A stretch of DNA of 21,560 nucleotides from Campylobacterales bacterium. Lineage in GTDB: Bacteria; Campylobacterota; Campylobacteria; Campylobacterales; Thiovulaceae. Location of the stretch: the NCBI GenBank assembly GCA_012963895.1, contig DTUW01000109.1:1-21560 (forward strand), given 5' to 3'. This document shows positions 8,674 to 15,426 of the stretch, piece by piece; position 1 is the stretch's first letter, and each line of letters opens with the position of its first letter. A program made the translations under genes and the position numbers. The notes under the pieces are model-generated. The model was not told the origin of the DNA. It did not search any database and was given only the letters and a program-made list of their open reading frames with translations.

Positions 8674-8925
8674 CTACTGTTGCTCCAACTCTTCGGGAGG
8701 AATCTTTTTAACTACGATTGTCCAATCTACCTCATTGTATTTTAGGGAGTTCATAAGGGTATAACCTGCTTTCTTGATTTCGTCGGCACTTCTTTGGACG
8801 GAGGAGAAATCTCCTATCTCAAATAGAAAGATAGCCACCTCATCGTAGCTAACTTCATTTTCCATAAGTTCCAACATTCGACTATAAAAGTTATTTTTTA
8901 GGTGTCTCAAATCAAATCTTTTCAT
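8674..8925 (-). CDS. NuoE-position small protein (HP1264/Cj1575c family)
   Basis: This 83-residue protein occupies the nuoE slot of the complex I operon. The opening MKRFDLR, the central EVAIFLFEIGDFS and the later NSLKYNEVDWTIVV strongly resemble, from memory, the small Helicobacter and Campylobacter proteins that replace NuoE. It has no cysteine and so cannot bind the [2Fe-2S] cluster of true NuoE (thioredoxin-like fold with four Cys). In the relatives it is thought to help an alternative donor, such as flavodoxin, reach the complex. The ATG at 8923-8925 has a strong AAAGGAG site, and the gene overlaps the upstream nuclease-fold gene by 14 bases. Confidence 0.85.
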   Translation of the reverse strand: MKRFDLRHLKNNFYSRMLELMENEVSYDEVAIFLFEIGDFSSVQRSADEIKKAGYTLMNSLKYNEVDWTIVVKKIPPEELEQQ

Positions 8926-9601
8926 CTTCTTTCTCCTTTACTAGGTTGATAATCTCTCTTTTTATAGAGAGAAGATTGAGAAATATCTGTTTTAAATCTC
9001 CAAACTTTGTAGAATCGAAATTTGGAGATATTACATAGCGATATATATCCCTCTCTTTCCAAAGAATAACAAAATTCCAGATAGAACCAATGATATATGC
9101 TCCTTTTATCTCCTCCATTTGTGAGATTTCTAATCCCGCTACCATTTCTGAAAGAAGTTGAGCCTTTACATTGTGGTAGCTTGTATTTTTTTTGAATTCT
9201 TGAATAAAAAAGTATGGATATTTCGGTCTCTCTAATCCCTTTGCTACATAAAAATCACAAAAACCACTAAGAGAAAAACTATCCGTTGAATATTCCAATT
9301 TCTCATCATAGAAATCAGATATCTGGTATTTTGGTAGAAAGAAATCTACTCTATTGAGAATAGGAATAATGAATTTGGCTTTTAGGGTCTCTTCTGAATA
9401 GTCCTGCAATAGAGAACCATAGCTATCCTCTCCATACTTAGAGTAGATACCTTGTAGGAATTCTAAATCAGATTTGGATATATCACTCTTTTGGTAACTT
9501 TGGAACCAGTTACTAAATTTTTCTAATTGAAAACTGTTTTCTAACTTTACAATTGATTCCAAATCTTCAAGAGAGAGATTAGAGAAAGAGAAGTTTTTCA
9601 T
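8912..9601 (-). CDS. PD-(D/E)XK nuclease-fold protein of unknown role inside the nuo operon
   Basis: This 229-residue protein has no recognised complex I role. Residues 66-85 form a helix with E71. The segment GFCDFYVA (D116) is followed by YPYFFIQEFKKN (E135, K137) and then Q148 in NVKAQLL. The order E...D...(E)xK...Q matches PD-(D/E)XK restriction-endonuclease-like folds; membership is inferred from this motif. A later AYIIGSIWNFVILW strand resembles the C-terminal core of the same broad group. I chose the ATG at 9599-9601 because AAAGGA lies 6 bases upstream; a longer frame from 9640 adds 13 residues and has no such site. It starts 42 bases after nuoD and overlaps the NuoE-like gene by 14 bases, so it is probably co-translated with the respiratory genes. 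It could be a stable insertion or a domesticated nuclease. Confidence 0.7.
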   Translation of the reverse strand: MKNFSFSNLSLEDLESIVKLENSFQLEKFSNWFQSYQKSDISKSDLEFLQGIYSKYGEDSYGSLLQDYSEETLKAKFIIPILNRVDFFLPKYQISDFYDEKLEYSTDSFSLSGFCDFYVAKGLERPKYPYFFIQEFKKNTSYHNVKAQLLSEMVAGLEISQMEEIKGAYIIGSIWNFVILWKERDIYRYVISPNFDSTKFGDLKQIFLNLLSIKREIINLVKEKEDEKI

Positions 9602-9607
9602 CGCTTT

Positions 9608-9613
9608 TCCTTT
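9608..9613 (-). promoter_or_regulatory. Ribosome binding site fixing the nuclease-fold gene start
   Basis: Minus-strand AAAGGA lies 6 bases before the ATG at 9599-9601. It favours that start over the in-frame upstream codon at 9640. Confidence 0.7.
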
Positions 9614-9620
9614 GGGAGCA

Positions 9621-9637
9621 GAGGGGTAAATCCCCTC
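9621..9637 (-). other. Perfect GC-rich hairpin between nuoD and the nuclease-fold gene
   Basis: GAGGGG and CCCCTC form a perfect 6-pair stem around a 5-base loop, 6 bases after the nuoD stop. No T run follows, so it is not a typical intrinsic terminator. It could stabilise the nuoABCD part of the message or mark RNA processing. Confidence 0.5.
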
Positions 9638-9643
9638 CAAAAT

Positions 9644-10879
9644 CTATCTATCTACCTCTCCAAAAACGATATTTGTAGAACCGATAATAGTAACAACATC
9701 GGCTAATTGACAACCAACTAAGAGGTCTTGAAGGATACCAGTGTGGAAAAAGCTTGGGGCTCTAATTTTGAGTCTATATGGATATGGTTCTCCTTGTGAA
9801 TTGATGTAGAAACCTAATTCACCTTTTGGGGATTCTGTGGCTACATAGACCTCACCGACTGGTGGTCTCATACCTTGGGTTACTAATACAAAGTGTTGCA
9901 TTAGGGAATAGTTTTGAGTCATCTGTTCCTCTTTTGTAGGAGAGATATATTGAGGAACATTAGCCATAAGTTGAGGCTCACTCTCGTGATACATTGGGAT
10001 TAGTTGTCTCAAAATTCGGACAGATTGTCTAATCTCCTCCATATACAATTTATATCGTCCATAGCTATCCATCTTGTCAGAGATTGGAATATCAAAATCC
10101 AACTCTTCATATAGCTCATACGGCATCTCTTTTCTCAAATCCCACTCAAAACCTGAACCTCTTAACATAATTCCGGAGACTGCCCAACTTCTCGCCATCT
10201 CTTTATCAATAATACCCACATTCTCCAATCTCATTTTCCAGATTCTATTTTCATCTAATAGAGCTTCATAGTCCTCTTTAACTGCTCTTTCAACTTTATC
10301 CAGATATTTGGCGAGATTATCAGTCCAACCCTCTGGCAAATCTAATGGAACTCCACCTATTCTAATAGCTGAATGGGTAAGTCTTGCACCACAATAGTCC
10401 TCGATGAGGTCAAGCCCCCACTCTCTTTCACGGAAAGCATAGAGGAAAACAGACATAGCTCCAACATCGAGAGCATGGGTAGCTAACCAGAATTGGTGGG
10501 AAATAATCCTATTGAGTTCAAGTAACATAGTTCTAATTACTTTTGCTCGTCTAGGCACTTTATCCTCAATTCCTAATAGTTTTTCAACAGCAAGAGCAAA
10601 ACCATAGTTATTAGAAGATGAAGCTATATAGTCCATTCTATCGGTGGTAGGTAGGAACTCATTGTATATCATATTTTCAGCCATTTTCTCCATACCTCTA
10701 TGGAGATAGCCTATATCAGGATTTGCTTTTACTACTTCTTCGCCGTCCAACTCTAAAATTAGTCTTAGCTGTCCGTGTGCTGATGGGTGTTGAGGACCAA
10801 AGTTAATAACCATATGGTTATCATCTCTATCAAAAGTGAGGTTTTCGAAAAATGGTCGTAATCTGTTGGTCTGTTGCAT
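9644..10879 (-). CDS. nuoD: NADH-quinone oxidoreductase subunit D
   Basis: This 411-residue 49-kDa-type subunit forms the quinone reduction site together with NuoB and is related to the large subunit of NiFe hydrogenases. Clear family signatures are HPSAHGQLRLILELDGE near the N-terminus, IGYLHRGMEKMAEN, LPTTDRMDY, and the block from LNRIISHQFWLATHALDVGA to EDYCGARLTHSAIRIGGV. The C-terminus ends with DVVTIIGSTNIVFGEVDR, as in the family. The nickel-binding cysteines of hydrogenases are absent, as expected. Its ATG shares one base with the nuoC stop (TAATG), giving strong translational coupling. Length is normal, and nuoC and nuoD are not fused. Confidence 0.97.
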   Translation of the reverse strand: MQQTNRLRPFFENLTFDRDDNHMVINFGPQHPSAHGQLRLILELDGEEVVKANPDIGYLHRGMEKMAENMIYNEFLPTTDRMDYIASSSNNYGFALAVEKLLGIEDKVPRRAKVIRTMLLELNRIISHQFWLATHALDVGAMSVFLYAFREREWGLDLIEDYCGARLTHSAIRIGGVPLDLPEGWTDNLAKYLDKVERAVKEDYEALLDENRIWKMRLENVGIIDKEMARSWAVSGIMLRGSGFEWDLRKEMPYELYEELDFDIPISDKMDSYGRYKLYMEEIRQSVRILRQLIPMYHESEPQLMANVPQYISPTKEEQMTQNYSLMQHFVLVTQGMRPPVGEVYVATESPKGELGFYINSQGEPYPYRLKIRAPSFFHTGILQDLLVGCQLADVVTIIGSTNIVFGEVDR

Positions 10880-11694
10880 TATCTCTCTCTCCTCTCTTTT
10901 TCAGATAGCACTTTTTGAGGTTTATTGAGGTCTTTAATTAGGAATACTCCTCCCTCTTCTTGGAATTCGTGATTATCGGTATCTGGTTCATCTTTTGATA
11001 TATCTGTTCCTCGTGGGACTTCATGTCCAAGTCTTGCAAATCGTTCAGTGTCATATCTATCAATATGGGCAGAGTCTCGAATTTCAGGACCAACAATATC
11101 TCTTGCCTCTTTTCCAAATATCTTATCGACCTCATACCACTGAGCGAACTCATCTCCTTGAAGTGGATAAGTTTTTCTAAGTGGATACCCTTCCCAATCG
11201 TCAGGCATCAAAATTCGTTTTAGGTATGGGTGGTTATTCACTTGAATTCCAAACATATCGAACATCTCTCGTTCAGCAAAATTTGCACTTCTAAATAGAT
11301 GTTGAACACTTTCGATAGCTTGGTTCTCTTTGATAAAGGTCTTTACCCTAATTCTCTTTCTCTTTGAAAGGGATAGAAGTTCATAGAAGATTTCGAAACC
11401 TTCTCGTTGAGCTAAGAAATCTACTGCACTCATCTCCATTAGAAAAGAGTAATCCAATTCATCTTTGAGAAATTCTAGAACCTCTACATTGCTATCTGGG
11501 TCGATGTATATGACAAGTTCCCCCCGTTGTATATAGCTCTCAGATATTGAAAACTTACTTTGCAACTTTTCAATATCTTTGGAATAGACCTCATCACTTG
11601 CTGGGTCATCTTTTGGAATTTGTGGAGTTACATAAAATCTGTCATTGTAATATGCTTTTTTCTGGACATTATCCTTAGGTCTATATGGTCTCAT
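10879..11694 (-). CDS. nuoC: NADH-quinone oxidoreductase subunit C
   Basis: This 271-residue 30-kDa-type subunit of the peripheral arm packs against NuoD. The family signature is complete: AEREMFDMFGIQVNNHPYL followed by RILMPDDWEGYPLRKTYPL (roughly residues 138-177). It is longer than many bacterial NuoC. There is a charged N-terminal extension of about 45 residues and a C-terminal tail of about 70 residues that is rich in acidic and basic residues and probably loosely folded. The ATG follows the nuoB TAA directly with no spacer, and its own stop overlaps the nuoD start, so synthesis of B, C and D is closely tied. Confidence 0.95.
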   Translation of the reverse strand: MRPYRPKDNVQKKAYYNDRFYVTPQIPKDDPASDEVYSKDIEKLQSKFSISESYIQRGELVIYIDPDSNVEVLEFLKDELDYSFLMEMSAVDFLAQREGFEIFYELLSLSKRKRIRVKTFIKENQAIESVQHLFRSANFAEREMFDMFGIQVNNHPYLKRILMPDDWEGYPLRKTYPLQGDEFAQWYEVDKIFGKEARDIVGPEIRDSAHIDRYDTERFARLGHEVPRGTDISKDEPDTDNHEFQEEGGVFLIKDLNKPQKVLSEKERRER

Positions 11695-12210
11695 TTATAC
11701 AAACCTTTTCTGTTTGAGATTTCTATTTCTGTTGGCTGGTTCTCTTCTTATCTTCTTCTGCAACATCATTACCGCATATTGAAGGGTTTCAGGACGAGGA
11801 GCACAACCCGGAAGGTAAATATCAACAGGAACAACTCTATCAGCTCCCTGAACGGTTGCATATGTGTTAAACATTCCCCCTGTATTTGCACAACTACCCA
11901 TAGAGATAACCCATTTTGGCTCTGCCATTTGGTCGTAGAGTCGGCGGATAAATTCGGCATGTTTCTTAGTAAGAGTTCCAGCAATTACCATAACTTCCGC
12001 CTGTCTTGGAGAGGCTCGGAAAATTGTTCCAAATCTATCAAAGTCGTATCGACTCGCTCCTGATGCCATCATCTCAATACCACAACATGCTAAACCATAA
12101 GTTAAAACCCAAAGGGAGTTGCTCCTCCCCCAATTGACTATCTTATCAATAGTAGTAAGTGCTACCGGCAATCCGGCATCTTGTCCATAATTTACTTGAT
12201 GCTGTGCCAT
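11695..12210 (-). CDS. nuoB: NADH-quinone oxidoreductase subunit B
   Basis: This 171-residue subunit carries the terminal [4Fe-4S] cluster N2 that reduces quinone. The N2 ligands are all visible: the adjacent pair C42-C43 in GLACCGIEMMASG, C107 in SMGSCANTGGMF and C136 in LPGCAPRP. The ATG at 12208-12210 was chosen because AAGGAG lies 7 bases upstream. An in-frame TTG at 12229 would add seven residues that include the binding site itself, so it is unlikely. The gene overlaps the end of nuoA by 19 bases and abuts nuoC. Confidence 0.97.
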   Translation of the reverse strand: MAQHQVNYGQDAGLPVALTTIDKIVNWGRSNSLWVLTYGLACCGIEMMASGASRYDFDRFGTIFRASPRQAEVMVIAGTLTKKHAEFIRRLYDQMAEPKWVISMGSCANTGGMFNTYATVQGADRVVPVDIYLPGCAPRPETLQYAVMMLQKKIRREPANRNRNLKQKRFV

Positions 12211-12581
12211 TCCAAAGCTCCTTTTTTCCAAGCATAGATAAATCCAATAGCTAAAAGTAGAATAAATAGAACCATCTCAACAAAACCAAACCAACTCAGA
12301 GGTTTGAAATCTACCGCCCAAGGAAACATAAAAATAATTTCTACATCGAAAAGGATAAATAGTAGAGCAAATAGATAGAATTGAGGAGAGATTCTATTAG
12401 GCTGTTTAGTTGCTTCTGGACCACACTCGTAAATAGTTAGCTTCAACTTCTCCGTATCTTTACGAGCCAAATATCTCCCTACAAATCGAGATATTATGGT
12501 TGTAGCGATAAATGCTACCACCGTTAGAGCTAACATCACAAAAGCCCCAAAATATGGATAAGCAACCTCCAAATGTTCCAT
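12192..12581 (-). CDS. nuoA: NADH-quinone oxidoreductase subunit A
   Basis: This 129-residue membrane subunit with three hydrophobic segments opens the operon. Typical features are a first transmembrane helix near residues 10-32, the loop YECGPEATKQPNRISPQFYLFALLF region (residues about 50-76; the conserved Cys in YECG lies near the quinone channel), and FDVEIIFMFPWAV leading into the second helix. The ATG at 12579-12581 is preferred because AAAGGTGG lies just upstream; the ATG five codons earlier (12594-12596) has no binding site. Its promoter probably lies just beyond, near 12612. Confidence 0.95.
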   Translation of the reverse strand: MEHLEVAYPYFGAFVMLALTVVAFIATTIISRFVGRYLARKDTEKLKLTIYECGPEATKQPNRISPQFYLFALLFILFDVEIIFMFPWAVDFKPLSWFGFVEMVLFILLLAIGFIYAWKKGALEWHSIK

Positions 12582-12611
12582 ATTTCCACCTTTCATATGA
12601 ATTTACCCATT

Positions 12612-12617
12612 ATCATA
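12612..12617 (-). promoter_or_regulatory. Candidate -10 element of the nuo operon
   Basis: Minus-strand TATGAT follows a long AT-rich, T-run-containing stretch. It would place transcription start around 12605, about 25 bases before the nuoA ATG. Campylobacterota housekeeping promoters often lack a clear -35 box, and none is seen here. Confidence 0.4.
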
Positions 12618-12738
12618 TCTTATTTAGAATAAAAAATTATTAACGGCTTGAGTTTCTGGGAAGATATAGGAACACAAATATACAAGAGTATTGGATATTG
12701 AAAAGAAGCAAAATAAATTTAATATATTAAAAAATGAT

Positions 12739-12744
12739 TATAAT
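12739..12744 (+). promoter_or_regulatory. Candidate -10 element of the phosphate cotransporter operon
   Basis: A perfect TATAAT follows an A/T-rich tract and lies 31 bases before the ATG at 12776, giving a short leader. No -35 box is evident. It lies back to back with the nuo promoter region in a divergent spacer of about 190 bases. Confidence 0.5.
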
Positions 12745-12775
12745 TTGATAACAAAATCAAATATAAGGGGTGCCT

Positions 12776-14551
12776 ATGGTTAAGGCATTGATATTTTTGG
12801 GACTTGCATATGTCTTGCTTCGGTTTGATGATGTTCAGACTATCATAGCTGGTATCGCCGTCTTTATTGTCGGAATGATATTCATGGAAGATGGTTTCAA
12901 ACACTTTACCGGTGGAACTTTCCAAAAGATATTGGAGAAATGGACTGATAGGGTTCCAAAGGCGATTTTTACAGGTTTCTTAACAACTGCTATCGTTCAA
13001 AGTTCCTCTTTAATGAGTTTGATAGCTATCTCTTTTCTATCAGCTGAACTTATTGGACTTGCACAAGGTATAGGGATAATATTTGGTGCAAATATCGGAA
13101 CTACTGCCACCGCTTGGATAGTTTCAACTTTTGGGGTTAAAATCAAAATATCCCATTATGCTCTGCCTATGTTGGTGTTTGGAGTTATTTTCAGATTTAT
13201 GAAGTCCAAAAACTATCAGGGTATCGGTAATATCCTTCTAGGGCTAGGATTTATTTTCCTCGGTATTGGATATATGAAAGATGGTTTTGAGGACTTGAAA
13301 CAGGGAATAGATTTAGCCCAATTCCATATAGATGGATTTTTAGGGGTTGTTGTATATATTTTCGTTGGAATGGTGGCAACTGTTATTATTCAAAGTAGTA
13401 GTGCAACTATGGCTATTATAATTGTTGCTCTTTCCAATAACCAAATTGCCTATATTGATGCAATAGCCCTTGCCATCGGTGCTAATATTGGAACCACTAT
13501 TACCGCTATTCTCGGCTCTCTCACATCAGGACCAAATGGAAAGCGGTTAGCTCTCGCCCACCTCATCTTTAATCTAATTACTGCACTATTTGCAATAGTT
13601 CTAATTTATCAGCTAAAAGATGTAGTAGATTACCTATCTCCAATAGTCGGTATTGCTGATAATGACTACTCTATGAAGTTGAGTCTATTCCATACTATAT
13701 TTAATGTAATGGGTGTTCTGATTGTCTCTCCATTTATCAATCTCCTTGTAAAGTTCTTAGAAACCAAATTTGTGAGTGATAAAGAACAGACCAAAGGAAA
13801 ACCAAAATATCTTAAAGAAGATGTGGCTGAAACATCTCTATCAGCTACAACAGCAATTAAGAAAGAGAGCGAACACCTCTACGAGAATAGTTTAGAAATT
13901 ATTACTCACGGACTATCTCTACATAGAACCGATATTTTTTCAGATAAAGATATTGATGAGGTTGTGAAAAGTTCAACAACTCCTATTGATATAGATATTG
14001 AGGATACTTATCAGAAAACTGTGAAAAACCTGTATGGAGATATTATTAGATACTCTACCCTAGTAGCCGAAAACCTCAATAGAAAAGATGCTAAATATAT
14101 CTACTCTCTCAAAATTGTAAATAGGGGTATGGTTCGAGCGATAAAAGATATTGAAAAAGTCCAAAGAAACTTTAACCTCTATATCAAACATGAAAATGAG
14201 TATATTCGAAACGAATATAACAATTTGAGAAAAAAGATAGTCTATCTACTTAGAGAGTTGAAAAAGATTTCAGAGATGAAAAACCCAACAGAAGCAATAT
14301 TAGCTGTTGAAACTCTGAAAGAGGAACTCAGAGATATTGACACGATAGAAAATGGTAGAATAGACCAATTGATTAGAGAGAATAAGATTGATACCAAAAT
14401 GGCAACTTCTCTTATCAATGATAGTGTCTATATCTATAATGTGGCTAATAGACTGTTGGAATTTGCTGAAACAGTTTGGGCAAACAATGAGATACTCCGC
14501 GAATACGATGAAGATTTAGAAACTAAGGAGAGTGCAGTCCATGAAAATTAG
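12776..14551 (+). CDS. Na+/phosphate cotransporter family protein with PhoU-like C-terminal domain
   Basis: This 591-residue membrane protein probably imports phosphate with sodium. Residues 1-345 are hydrophobic and contain the two inverted repeats of the Na_Pi_cotrans family: QSSS at 75-78 with GANIGTT at 104-110, and QSSS at 206-209 with GANIGTT at 235-241. Residues about 365-580 are charged helical bundle, resembling the PhoU-like domain common at the end of bacterial NptA/YjbB proteins. The ATG at 12776 is chosen because AAGGGGTG lies just before it; a GTG two codons earlier overlaps that site. The stop overlaps the next gene by 11 bases. Substrate is a family-level inference; the relative YjbB is reported to export phosphate, so direction is uncertain. 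Confidence 0.9.
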   Translation: MVKALIFLGLAYVLLRFDDVQTIIAGIAVFIVGMIFMEDGFKHFTGGTFQKILEKWTDRVPKAIFTGFLTTAIVQSSSLMSLIAISFLSAELIGLAQGIGIIFGANIGTTATAWIVSTFGVKIKISHYALPMLVFGVIFRFMKSKNYQGIGNILLGLGFIFLGIGYMKDGFEDLKQGIDLAQFHIDGFLGVVVYIFVGMVATVIIQSSSATMAIIIVALSNNQIAYIDAIALAIGANIGTTITAILGSLTSGPNGKRLALAHLIFNLITALFAIVLIYQLKDVVDYLSPIVGIADNDYSMKLSLFHTIFNVMGVLIVSPFINLLVKFLETKFVSDKEQTKGKPKYLKEDVAETSLSATTAIKKESEHLYENSLEIITHGLSLHRTDIFSDKDIDEVVKSSTTPIDIDIEDTYQKTVKNLYGDIIRYSTLVAENLNRKDAKYIYSLKIVNRGMVRAIKDIEKVQRNFNLYIKHENEYIRNEYNNLRKKIVYLLRELKKISEMKNPTEAILAVETLKEELRDIDTIENGRIDQLIRENKIDTKMATSLINDSVYIYNVANRLLEFAETVWANNEILREYDEDLETKESAVHEN

Positions 14552-14780
14552 TAAGCTATTTGATGAGGTTGTGGAATTTTTCGACCTCAAAAAACGGGAA
14601 CAGAAAAAAGAGTTAAAGAAGTTGAAAGAGTTGAGAAGCGAATTGAAAGAGAAGAGAAAGAAGCTAACTAAACAACTGAAACATGCTTCAAAAAGTGAGA
14701 GAAAAAAGATTCTCACAAAACTACGAGCAATAGACAATCTGAGAGGAAAGGCGAAAGAGATTATCAAAAAACTTAGTTAG
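14541..14780 (+). CDS. Small basic coiled-coil protein
   Basis: This 79-residue lysine-rich protein starts at the ATG at 14541, which has AAGGAG ten bases upstream; a GTG at 14532 would lie on top of that site. It begins MKISKLFDEVVEFFDL, an amphipathic segment, then runs as continuous charged helix (K/E/L-rich, residues 20-60) with coiled-coil spacing. There is no signal peptide, cysteine or known motif. It overlaps the cotransporter gene by 11 bases and is followed 3 bases later by the ABC ATPase gene, so co-expression is likely. A role as a cytoplasmic partner or regulator of the transporter is conceivable but only from position. The protein family is not recognised. Confidence 0.65.
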   Translation: MKISKLFDEVVEFFDLKKREQKKELKKLKELRSELKEKRKKLTKQLKHASKSERKKILTKLRAIDNLRGKAKEIIKKLS

Positions 14781-14783
14781 CCT

Positions 14784-15368
14784 ATGGTCTTAATGGGACA
14801 TAATGGGAGCGGTAAAACTACATTTATAAACTATATATTAGGTTTTTATACCTCTCCCTCTCAACACCCATTTTTAGAAGAGTTCGCCAAAGAGTTCTCC
14901 CCCCTTCCGCAAGGAGAGTTTGGATACTCTCCTGAAATTGCCCTTCTTGATACCCAACTTACAGGGTTAGACTATATCCAACTCGTCTCCTCTCTAAGAG
15001 GGGTGCGAGTAGATGCTAGGAATGTGTTTCAATCCGTCTCCCTCAATATCTCCCCTACCCAACCCATCTCCAAATATTCCAAAGGAATGAGGCAACGACT
15101 AAGTTTAGCCTTAGCTATGATTGGCTCTCCAAAATATTTAGTTCTTGATGAGCCTACAAGTGGATTGGATAGGCTCGGAGAAAAGATAATATTTGAACTT
15201 CTGCAAAAGAATAGAGAGAAACACCACTATATCATCTCCACCCACTCAATAGATTTGGCTCTACTCCTACAAGATGAAATATGGCTATTTGAACATGGAA
15301 AAATTACTAAAAAATTTTTTCCAAAAGATAGAAGCGAATTGGAGAAACTGTTACAAAAATCACTTTGA
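14784..15368 (+). CDS. ABC transporter ATPase lacking the usual N-terminal strands
   Basis: This 194-residue nucleotide-binding domain resembles ABC-2-type exporters. It shows Walker A GHNGSGKTT (residues 5-13), a Q-loop region GYSPE with Glu in place of Gln, signature YSKGMRQRLSLA, Walker B YLVLDEPTSGLD and switch histidine IISTHS. ABC ATPases normally have 25-30 residues before Walker A, including the A-loop aromatic residue that stacks on adenine. Here the frame is closed by the TAG at 14778-14780, which ends the preceding gene, and neither other frame supplies the missing part. No Shine-Dalgarno site precedes the ATG at 14784 or the one at 14793, so translation would rely on coupling. No permease gene is adjacent. 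It may be a 5'-truncated remnant. Confidence 0.75.
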   Translation: MVLMGHNGSGKTTFINYILGFYTSPSQHPFLEEFAKEFSPLPQGEFGYSPEIALLDTQLTGLDYIQLVSSLRGVRVDARNVFQSVSLNISPTQPISKYSKGMRQRLSLALAMIGSPKYLVLDEPTSGLDRLGEKIIFELLQKNREKHHYIISTHSIDLALLLQDEIWLFEHGKITKKFFPKDRSELEKLLQKSL

Positions 15369-15384
15369 TATTATTTTGTTAGTA

Positions 15385-15390
15385 TATATT
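15385..15390 (+). promoter_or_regulatory. Candidate -10 element of the chemoreceptor gene
   Basis: TATATT in a very AT-rich spacer would give transcription start near 15397, about 30 bases before the proposed ATT start. No -35 box is evident. Confidence 0.35.
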
Positions 15391-15414
15391 GTTAATATTT
15401 ATTGAAAACCATCG

Positions 15415-15420
15415 AAAGGA
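15415..15420 (+). promoter_or_regulatory. Ribosome binding site pointing to an ATT start
   Basis: AAAGGA lies exactly 6 bases before the ATT at 15427 and 24 bases before the TTG at 15445, so it fits the ATT start much better. Confidence 0.55.
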
Positions 15421-15426
15421 TTAGCC

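Noticed and set aside
11560..12063. Plus-strand 167-residue open frame across nuoB/nuoC
   Set aside because: It is antisense to two well-supported nuo genes and its composition is that of a shadow frame.
12719..12925. Minus-strand 68-residue open frame in the nuoA-cotransporter spacer
   Set aside because: It lies opposite the cotransporter N-terminus and promoter, has no family resemblance, and the opposite strand encodes a clear membrane protein.
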